A stretch of 13,582 bases of DNA from Chlorobiaceae bacterium (GTDB taxonomy: Bacteria; Bacteroidota; Chlorobiia; Chlorobiales; Chlorobiaceae). This document shows, piece by piece, positions 7,802 to 13,582 of the stretch. The first letter of the stretch is position 1, and every line of letters begins with the position of its first letter. Position numbers and translations under genes: made by a program. Location of the stretch: contig JAAXUM010000012.1 of the NCBI GenBank assembly GCA_013336025.1, forward strand, positions 1 through 13,582, given 5' to 3'. The notes below the pieces were generated by a model, which was not told the DNA's origin, searched no databases, and worked only from the letters and a program-made list of their open reading frames with translations.

Positions 7802-8551
7802 ATGACAGCATCAAGTGGTAAGGTCTGTTTCATGACCGGCGCAACAGGAGGCCTTGGCAGCGAACTTGCTCTGTCGATTGCGGGTCAGGGTTATTCGATT
7901 TTTTTTACGTGGAATGCCTCACCCCAAAAAGCGGAAGAAACGCTGGAAAGAATTCAACGGGTAAGCCCTGCATCGGAGATGATCCGATGTGACATGGCAA
8001 AGCCGAAAGAGATACAGCATGCCTTTGCTGTTTTTGGTGAGAAGTTCGGGCGCCTTGACCTGCTTCTGGCAAGCGCCTCGAATTTTTACCGCACCACTCT
8101 GCCTGATGTGAGTGAAGCTGACTGGGACAACCTTGTCGATACCAATCTGAAAGGAACTTTTTTCACGATGCAGGAGGCCGTCAAGATCATGCGCCGTCAA
8201 TCTTTTTTGTCGCGAATCATTGCCATGACTGATGTCTCTGCCGATCTTGTGTGGAAAAGCTTTGCGCCCTACACGGTTTCAAAGGCAGGTATTCAGCATC
8301 TGATAAAAATATTTGCAAGAGAATTTGCGCCGCAGGTGCTTGTCAATGGAATTGCTCCAGGAACAATTACCCGCCATGCAGATTGGCGGCATGACGAACA
8401 AACCTTTGAGGAACAAGATCTGATCGCAAAAATTCCGCTGCATCGGCTTGGCAGTCCTCTTGATATATCGAGGGCAGTTCATTTTCTGCTTGAAAGCGAC
8501 TACATCACCGGACAAATCATTTCGATCGATGGCGGCAGAGTGCTGGGTTAG
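7802..8551 (+). CDS. Short-chain dehydrogenase/reductase of the pteridine reductase (PTR1/FolM) type
   Basis: A 249-residue classical-size SDR. The nucleotide-binding motif TGATGGLG is at residues 12-19 and the active-site pair Y157-K161 in APYTVSKAG. Thirteen residues before the Tyr stands Asp144 (IIAMTDVSAD), not the usual Ser. This Asp-Tyr-Lys set is the known signature of pteridine reductases such as Leishmania PTR1 and E. coli FolM, and the following FAREFAPQVLVNGIAPGTI also resembles FolM. The usual NNAG motif reads ASAS, again a deviation found in that group. A reductase for dihydropterin or a similar substrate is therefore likely; the substrate is unproven. The Arg of the PTR1 glycine motif is replaced by Gly. 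I chose the ATG at 7802; a TTG at 7793 with AGG seven bases upstream is also possible. It probably shares an mRNA with the molbindin gene. Confidence 0.8.
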   Translation: MTASSGKVCFMTGATGGLGSELALSIAGQGYSIFFTWNASPQKAEETLERIQRVSPASEMIRCDMAKPKEIQHAFAVFGEKFGRLDLLLASASNFYRTTLPDVSEADWDNLVDTNLKGTFFTMQEAVKIMRRQSFLSRIIAMTDVSADLVWKSFAPYTVSKAGIQHLIKIFAREFAPQVLVNGIAPGTITRHADWRHDEQTFEEQDLIAKIPLHRLGSPLDISRAVHFLLESDYITGQIISIDGGRVLG

Positions 8552-8642
8552 CATCCTGATCTCATCTCTTTTGACCAGTGCTGTTTGACCGAATGTGATT
8601 ATATTATGAAAGAACCTTTGATTAACCACTATTTTACCCATT
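8552..8642 (+). promoter_or_regulatory. Short intergenic stretch with a TTTGACC direct repeat
   Basis: Between the SDR and the next gene lie two copies of TTTGACC (8570-8576 and 8584-8590), spaced 14 bases apart start to start. Either could serve as a -35 box, but no well-spaced -10 follows; TATATT at 8600-8605 is too near one and too far from the other. A repeated operator half-site is the other possibility. Support is thin. Confidence 0.2.
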
Positions 8643-8930
8643 ATGGAACAGGAAGTACCGGTCACCATTCACCAGGGAGAGGCTGTCGAAGCTGAAGCAG
8701 CGGAAACAATGCCTAAGCCCGATGTTGCCTATATCCCGGAACTCATCAAGGAAATTGCAGGTACCGTATCTGAAACTTTTTCGGGATTTCTTGAAAGTGA
8801 AAGTTACGGCCAGTTGATGAAAACCGCTGAAGAGGTAAAGACATACATTAAAAACAACCCTGCCCAGGCGCTTCTGTACTCTCTGGGAGCAGGCGCTGCG
8901 CTCGGTTTTCTTTTTAAAAAAAGGCGCTGA
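8643..8930 (+). CDS. Small DUF883/YqjD-ElaB-like membrane-anchored protein
   Basis: A 95-residue protein with an acidic N-terminal part (residues 10-25), an amphipathic helical middle (31-70) and one C-terminal membrane segment (about 72-91) ending in FKKRR. The layout, with NNPAQALLYSLGAGAALGFLFKKRR at the end, is that of the DUF883/ElaB/YqjD family, inner-membrane proteins which in E. coli are stationary-phase induced and associate with ribosomes. The acidic N-terminus differs from YqjD, and similarity is mostly at the C-terminal anchor. No Shine-Dalgarno sequence stands before the ATG at 8643. It is the first of three tightly spaced small genes whose order and types parallel yqjD-yqjE-yqjK, which strengthens the call. 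Function is not established here. Confidence 0.65.
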   Translation: MEQEVPVTIHQGEAVEAEAAETMPKPDVAYIPELIKEIAGTVSETFSGFLESESYGQLMKTAEEVKTYIKNNPAQALLYSLGAGAALGFLFKKRR

Positions 8931-8954
8931 ACCTTTATCATCGTTATCCCTTGC

Positions 8955-9359
8955 ATGACTATGGGCTCTCCACCTGTTAAAAAAAGCGGTACAGCAGTTC
9001 CGACACGAACACGATCAAGCATTCCGAAAATGCTTGATAATACCGTTACCTCTACCTATGAGGATGTCGTTTCGATTGTAGACGCTAAAATCGAGCTTGT
9101 AAAACTTGATTTGACAAAAAAAATATCGGTTGTCGCGGCGATTGTCATTCTTGCTCTGGTGCTTCTTATCGCCATAGCCTACCTCATCACCACCGTAGCG
9201 CTGCTCCTTGGAGAAATTACCGGGCATCTCTTTATTGGCTATCTGCTCGTCAGCCTTATCTTTCTTGGATGCTTTGTTTTTTTTGCAAAATTCAGACCGG
9301 AACTTTTACAGAATCTGATTCAGAAAACCCTCCTTTCCGCACATGACTACAAACAATGA
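8955..9359 (+). CDS. Phage holin 3_6/YqjE-like small membrane protein
   Basis: A 134-residue protein with a basic N-terminal tail (residues 1-25), an amphipathic segment TYEDVVSIVDAKIELVKLDLTKK (34-56) and two adjacent hydrophobic helices (about 57-83 and 90-111), then a short basic, amphipathic C-terminus. This is the layout of the Holin-X (phage holin superfamily III)/YqjE family. The family name is historical and does not by itself imply a prophage; I see no phage genes around it. The ATG at 8955 is used, with a second ATG two codons on and no ribosome binding site visible. It overlaps the next gene by 17 bases, indicating translational coupling. Confidence 0.7.
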   Translation: MTMGSPPVKKSGTAVPTRTRSSIPKMLDNTVTSTYEDVVSIVDAKIELVKLDLTKKISVVAAIVILALVLLIAIAYLITTVALLLGEITGHLFIGYLLVSLIFLGCFVFFAKFRPELLQNLIQKTLLSAHDYKQ

Positions 9360-9732
9360 ACCGCTCAGCAGCATCGAAGCCAGAATAGAGGAGCTGCATA
9401 ACACGATTGCTGAAAAAGAGGAGCAGATCAAGGCGAGAACGAGACAACTGAAGGATGACATTCAGACAGAACTTGATCCGGTTACCGTTGTACGGCGACA
9501 TCCTTTTGAAATTGCCGGATCGGTATTTGTTACCGGCCTCCTGATAGGAAGAAGCATTAAAACCATGATGAGACCCTCTCACAAACACCCGTCAAACATG
9601 GCTGCTGCTTCAGAACAGGTATCAGCAAAAGCCCCGTCTCCACTCGGAGGACTGGGTATTGATATTCTCCGATCAGCAAAGGATCTCGGATTCAACTACC
9701 TGACTCATTATCTCGATAAAACAATCAAGTAA
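9343..9732 (+). CDS. YqjK/DUF3618-like small membrane-associated protein
   Basis: A 129-residue protein. Residues 9-43 are strongly helical and charged (IEARIEELHNTIAEKEEQIK), probably a coiled coil. RRHPFEIAGSVFVTGLLIGRSI (51-72) is a short hydrophobic segment with the 'HPF..AG...GLLIGR' look of YqjK/DUF3618-type proteins. The remainder is a Ser/Ala/Pro-rich linker and a C-terminal amphipathic segment. It begins inside the end of the preceding membrane-protein gene, so the two are very likely cotranslated. Together with its two upstream neighbours it may form a membrane complex affecting envelope stress or ribosome anchoring; that is inferred from the E. coli arrangement only. Confidence 0.55.
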   Translation: MTTNNEPLSSIEARIEELHNTIAEKEEQIKARTRQLKDDIQTELDPVTVVRRHPFEIAGSVFVTGLLIGRSIKTMMRPSHKHPSNMAAASEQVSAKAPSPLGGLGIDILRSAKDLGFNYLTHYLDKTIK

Positions 9733-9737
9733 TGCAG

Positions 9738-9791
9738 GCAAGGATAACCCGCTTTTCCACAAAACCACCGCTGTGCTGATCCTGCTTTTTT
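9738..9791 (+). terminator. Possible weak terminator after the three-gene membrane cluster
   Basis: GCAAGGAT (9738-9745) can pair, with one bulged base, with ATCCTGC (9779-9785), which is followed by six Ts (9786-9791). The loop is long (33 bases), so the structure is weak, but the T-run directly behind the downstream arm and the position just after the third gene suit an intrinsic terminator. Confidence 0.35.
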
Positions 9792-9867
9792 ATAGAAATT
9801 ACGTACCTTTACGAGAAGCAGTGAAAAAAGCACCTCTTCCGGATAAAGGCACTCTTTTCCGCTCTCC

Positions 9868-9893
9868 GGGGAACGCAGCTTTTTGCGCTCCCC
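9868..9893. other. Stem-loop in the leader of the large GH13 gene
   Basis: GGGGAACGCA (9868-9877) pairs with TGCGCTCCCC (9884-9893), 10 bases with one A-C mismatch and a 6-base loop GCTTTT. It ends 39 bases before the ATG of the GH13 gene. No T-tract follows on either strand, so it may be a leader structure rather than a terminator. The surrounding 200-base gap shows no other clear element. Confidence 0.35.
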
Positions 9894-9932
9894 AACATAT
9901 GCTGAACCATCGCACGGCATTCAATCCAGATT

Positions 9933-12900
9933 ATGACAAGCAATAACCATCAGACCGTTCCGCCCGGAAAAGAACATTTTTACCTGAACCGTCAGGCAAG
10001 AGAACTCTTTAAACAGCGTGACCCTGACTTCCTTGTTCTCTTTGACCGTTCCGGAAACAGTCTTGCTCAGGCCAGAGAACAGACCGGGATCATCAACAAT
10101 TTTCTGAAGAAGAAAGGCGATCATGTAAAACTGATACTCCCGGCACAGTTTCATGGTATGAAACTGCTTCATGAGGTATTTCATGCACTTATTGCGCAAT
10201 CCGTTGCCAGTCGAAAACCGGATTTTTTTAAAACAGTAAGTGAAAACTTCCATCTGGAACTCTCACAAAACCGGGCGGAGCAGTACGAAAAAAATTTTCT
10301 TGATGATTTCCCACCTGACGCTCTCTTTCGCGGCAACCTGTCGCCTGAAGAGTACCTTTCGGTTCCGGTAAACAGAGAACAACTGATCGAGGAGTCTTTT
10401 CTGGTATGGTTGAACAATCAGAATCCCGCACTTGAACAGTTTGCAGATCTTATAACCGACAGGAACCTCATAAAGGACGATGCCTATCTCCGGCTTATCC
10501 AGTCTCTGAAGGGTTCAATGCATGATATGGGAGCAGTCGGGCCCAACGACATTGACCTTCTTGAACTTCTCTGGCTTCCAATCAGGCATGCGCCCGATTC
10601 AATTCTGGAACAGCTCCGGTTTATCAGGCTTCACTGGGCGGATTTGCTTGAAGAATCTCCTTTCTGGTCACTGCTTGCCGATGCAATTATCCTCATCCAG
10701 GATGAGGATCGATATATTTTTGTAGAGCAGCTTTCAAAGCAGCAGGACTCCCGCCAGCAGGAACTGTGTCTGGAAAAAGAAACCCATGTGCCCGACTATG
10801 GTGATCCAGGTGAAGCTGGTGCACACTATTCAGCAGATTCTTCGTGGATGCCCGAGGTGGTCATGCTGGCAAAAAGCACCTATGTATGGCTCGACCAGCT
10901 CAGTAAAATCTATCAACGGCATATAGCACGCCTTCAGGACATTCCCGACAGGGAACTTGATCTTCTCAGTGAACGAGGATTCACTGCGCTCTGGCTTATC
11001 GGGCTCTGGCAGAGGAGCGAGGCATCTGAAACCATCAAGCGCATCCAGGGAAACCCTGAAGCAAAAGCTTCAGCATATGCCCTTGAGCAATACGATATTT
11101 CACGGGACATCGGCGGTTATGAGGGTTATCTCGACCTTCGCAACCGGGCGATGCAGCGAGGCATACGGCTTGCAAGCGATATGGTTCCGAACCATACCGG
11201 CATTGACTCCGAACTGGTAAGAAACCACCCGGACTGGTTCCTCTCCGCTTCTTTGGCACCTTATGTCAACTACTCCTATACCGGACCTAACCTTTCAAGT
11301 GATGCCCGCTACGGTATTTTCCTTGAAGATGGCTACTGGAACAGAAGTGATGCTGCCGTCACGTTCAAGCGGGTTGATTATCTGAACGGTGATACTCGCT
11401 ATATCTATCATGGCAATGACGGAACGACAATGCCATGGAACGATACCGCTCAGCTTGACTTTCTCAGTCCGGAAGTCCGTGAGGGAGTGATCCAACAGAT
11501 TCTGCATGTTGCAAGGATGTTTCCAATTATCCGCTTTGATGCAGCAATGGTTCTGGCCAAACGCCACATTCAGCGTCTCTGGTTCCCGCTTCACGGTCAA
11601 GCCGGAGGGGTACCGTCACGCACTTCCTATGCGATGAGTATGGAGGAGTTCAATGCGGCCATACCTGAAGAGTTCTGGCGAGAGGTGGTTGACCGCATTC
11701 AGGCGGAGGTTCCCGGTACGCTGCTCCTTGCTGAAGCCTTCTGGATGCTTGAGGGATATTTTGTAAGAACCCTCGGCATGCACCGGGTATACAACAGCGC
11801 TTTCATGCATATGCTGAAAAAAGAGGATAATGCCAGTTATCGCTACCTGATCAAAAATACGCTTGAATTCGATGCTGAAATTCTCAAGCGATATGTCAAC
11901 TTCATGAACAACCCGGACGAGGATACCGCCATTGCACAGTTCGGCAGAGGCGACAAGTATTTTGGAGTCTGCATGATGATGATTACCATGCCGGGTCTTC
12001 CCATGCTTGGACATGGACAGGTTGAGGGTTTTACAGAGAAATACGGCATGGAATATGCCAAAGCCTATTATGACGAACAGCCGGACCAGAATCTTGTGGA
12101 TCGCCACTACCGGGAAATTTTTCCCGTCATGAAGAAACGCCCGCTTTTTGCCGAGGTGGAAAACTTCTTTCTCTACGATGTCTTCTCCCCGGAAGGCAGC
12201 GTCAACGAAAACATTTTCGCATACTCAAACAGCCTCCGCAACGAAAAAGCACTTGTTGTATTCAATAATTGCGCAGAACAGGCTGCCGGATGGATCAGTA
12301 CTTCGGTCGGGTACCGAAAGGGAGATGAAATCTGTCAATCCTCTCTCGCTGATGGTCTCGGCCTCACCAGAGACGATAACAGCTATGTGATCTTCAGAGA
12401 TCAAAGTTCCGGCATGGAGTTTATCCGCTCAAACAGGACAATTACAGAACAGGGGCTGTTTGTCGCTCTCGACGGGTACCGCTACAATCTCTTTCTTGAT
12501 TTCAGGGAGGTCAGACCCTCAAGACTCACCCCCTACGACAGGTTGTGCGCTGAGCTCAATGGAAATGGAACAGCTTCAATAGATCATGACGTGCTCTTCA
12601 TGAGCCTTGAACCGCTCCACCGTCTGATATCAGAATTTCTCTCGCCTGACAATCTTGCTCCCCTGCACTGTGCCACAGAGAATGATCTCCTCTTTCCGAT
12701 ATTCAAAAAAATGATTGAGACACTGCTTGAGGAGGTTGCAATGAAATACGGAAACCTCCTGGAAAAACAGGTTGATGTGCCAGCACACCTTGCTCTTGAG
12801 ACCGTATCACGTTTCCGTCTTGCCTGCATCATGTCTGGAGAGATGCTCAATCTGACCGATAGTGAACGATTCAATGCGGCTCTCGGAACAACAAAGAGAG

Positions 12901-13433
12901 ATGAATCAGGCTTTTTCACCATCCTTCTGCACTGGCTTGTGCTCGACTCACTGCAGGAGATGCTCCGAGCCAACAGCCTCCTGGACTCGAACCTGATCGA
13001 TGACTGGCTGATGAGTGATACACTTCGACTGCTATACAGCCAAAAAGGAGTGAACGGCATTCCCGGTGAAAACATGCCGGATCTGCTTTACTGCCTGCTG
13101 TCAGAAAAGCCTGCAGTCCTGCCTGCCGACAAAGAGGCTGCACTCTACGCCCTTCTGGCTTTTCTCGATGCATCGCACAGCCGACATGTAGCCCGTATCC
13201 TGCAGTTTGAAAACAGACACGAAAAAACATGGTTCCGCGAACATCGCCTGAGTGTACTTGCTGCATGGCTATCGGTACAGGCGATGCTGAAAGAAGAGGA
13301 ACCTCCTGTTGAAAAAGAGAGTGAAAAAACAGCGATCAATATTGCCGGGTGGGTGGCTGCTGCAAGAAAAATTGATATGCAAGCCTTCCTGTCAGGCTAT
13401 GAAATGGGCGCCTTGCTCCGGGAAAAGGTGTAA
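9933..13433 (+). CDS. Large (1166 aa) GH13 alpha-amylase-family protein with unassigned flanking regions
   Basis: A single 1166-residue chain with a GH13 (alpha-amylase clan) TIM barrel in its middle, roughly residues 310-780. The conserved regions are DMVPNHTG (416-423), RFDAAMVL with nucleophile D536, LLLAEAF with acid/base E601, and FMNNPDEDT with transition-state Asp D662. In the last motif the usual His (NHD) is Pro661. All three catalytic acids are present, so it is probably an active alpha-glucan hydrolase or transglycosylase, perhaps in glycogen use. The N-terminal 300 and C-terminal 330 or so residues are mostly helical and I do not recognise them. No signal peptide is seen, so it should be cytoplasmic. 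The ATG at 9933 follows a 200-base gap and has no Shine-Dalgarno sequence. Family is secure; substrate and reaction are not. Confidence 0.88.
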   Translation: MTSNNHQTVPPGKEHFYLNRQARELFKQRDPDFLVLFDRSGNSLAQAREQTGIINNFLKKKGDHVKLILPAQFHGMKLLHEVFHALIAQSVASRKPDFFKTVSENFHLELSQNRAEQYEKNFLDDFPPDALFRGNLSPEEYLSVPVNREQLIEESFLVWLNNQNPALEQFADLITDRNLIKDDAYLRLIQSLKGSMHDMGAVGPNDIDLLELLWLPIRHAPDSILEQLRFIRLHWADLLEESPFWSLLADAIILIQDEDRYIFVEQLSKQQDSRQQELCLEKETHVPDYGDPGEAGAHYSADSSWMPEVVMLAKSTYVWLDQLSKIYQRHIARLQDIPDRELDLLSERGFTALWLIGLWQRSEASETIKRIQGNPEAKASAYALEQYDISRDIGGYEGYLDLRNRAMQRGIRLASDMVPNHTGIDSELVRNHPDWFLSASLAPYVNYSYTGPNLSSDARYGIFLEDGYWNRSDAAVTFKRVDYLNGDTRYIYHGNDGTTMPWNDTAQLDFLSPEVREGVIQQILHVARMFPIIRFDAAMVLAKRHIQRLWFPLHGQAGGVPSRTSYAMSMEEFNAAIPEEFWREVVDRIQAEVPGTLLLAEAFWMLEGYFVRTLGMHRVYNSAFMHMLKKEDNASYRYLIKNTLEFDAEILKRYVNFMNNPDEDTAIAQFGRGDKYFGVCMMMITMPGLPMLGHGQVEGFTEKYGMEYAKAYYDEQPDQNLVDRHYREIFPVMKKRPLFAEVENFFLYDVFSPEGSVNENIFAYSNSLRNEKALVVFNNCAEQAAGWISTSVGYRKGDEICQSSLADGLGLTRDDNSYVIFRDQSSGMEFIRSNRTITEQGLFVALDGYRYNLFLDFREVRPSRLTPYDRLCAELNGNGTASIDHDVLFMSLEPLHRLISEFLSPDNLAPLHCATENDLLFPIFKKMIETLLEEVAMKYGNLLEKQVDVPAHLALETVSRFRLACIMSGEMLNLTDSERFNAALGTTKRDESGFFTILLHWLVLDSLQEMLRANSLLDSNLIDDWLMSDTLRLLYSQKGVNGIPGENMPDLLYCLLSEKPAVLPADKEAALYALLAFLDASHSRHVARILQFENRHEKTWFREHRLSVLAAWLSVQAMLKEEEPPVEKESEKTAINIAGWVAAARKIDMQAFLSGYEMGALLREKV

Positions 13434-13532
13434 AGGCACACTCTGTTTTTGTGTTACGCAATGTGATTGCCAAAATAACGAGTTGCGATTACAACCATCT
13501 TTGAAAAAAAAGCCTTCCGTGATCGCAAGAAA

Positions 13533-13573
13533 CCCCGGCTCCGCACAGTATCCTCAATGTTGCGGGGCCGGGG
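13533..13573. terminator. Strong GC-rich stem-loop at the right edge
   Basis: CCCCGGCTCCGCA (13533-13545) pairs with TGCGGGGCCGGGG (13561-13573) over 13 bp with a single G-U (or mismatch), around a 15-base loop. It lies 100 bases past the GH13 stop codon. Neither strand has a long T-run immediately after it (TTTC on the minus side), so termination is likely but not textbook; it may end the GH13 transcript, one arriving from the right, or both. The rest of 13434-13582 shows no gene. Confidence 0.45.
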
Positions 13574-13582
13574 GAAAACTCT

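Noticed and set aside
8955..9359. Holin-family gene as sign of a prophage
   Set aside because: The family includes housekeeping YqjE-like proteins; no integrase, lysin, capsid or att-like repeats occur nearby, and the neighbours match the yqjD-E-K arrangement.

Overview
The window looks like chromosomal DNA of an anaerobic diazotroph, most likely a green sulfur bacterium (Chlorobiaceae). This is an inference from three things: a nitrogenase operon with paired PII genes after the reductase gene, a two-domain molbindin next to it, and the overall gene style. No rRNA or pigment gene is present to confirm it.

The left half (about 1-6640, all minus strand) is a complete iron-only (Mo- and V-independent) nitrogenase operon. 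Read in the direction of transcription it is anfH - nifI1 - nifI2 - anfD - anfG - anfK - a NimA/PNPOx-type flavoprotein gene - anfO - nifB, with nifB cut by the left edge. The catalytic subunits are recognised as the Fe-only type from overall sequence, from the delta subunit, and from cofactor and P-cluster ligands at the expected positions (AnfD C49, C75, C138, C257, H423). NifB makes the cofactor core, AnfH reduces AnfDGK, and NifI1/NifI2 are expected to switch the enzyme off in response to nitrogen status. Small intergenic gaps and two GC-rich intercistronic hairpins suggest one processed polycistronic mRNA.

The 667-base region 6640-7306 separates the operon from divergent genes. It holds a near-consensus sigma-54-like element close to anfH. 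Further upstream is a 17-bp inverted repeat in which each arm forms a TGT-N10-ACA (NifA-type) site. The same repeat, read on the minus strand, also has the form of an intrinsic terminator with a T8 tail. No convincing gene lies in this gap.

The right half is on the plus strand. It starts with a ModG-like tandem molybdate-binding protein, which fits a molybdenum-status role beside a Mo-independent nitrogenase. Next is an SDR enzyme whose catalytic Ser is replaced by Asp in the pteridine reductase (PTR1/FolM) manner. Three small membrane-associated proteins follow, resembling the E. coli YqjD/YqjE/YqjK stress cluster. The last gene encodes a very large (1166 aa) GH13 alpha-amylase-family protein with long unassigned N- and C-terminal regions. 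The window ends in non-coding DNA with a strong GC-rich hairpin.
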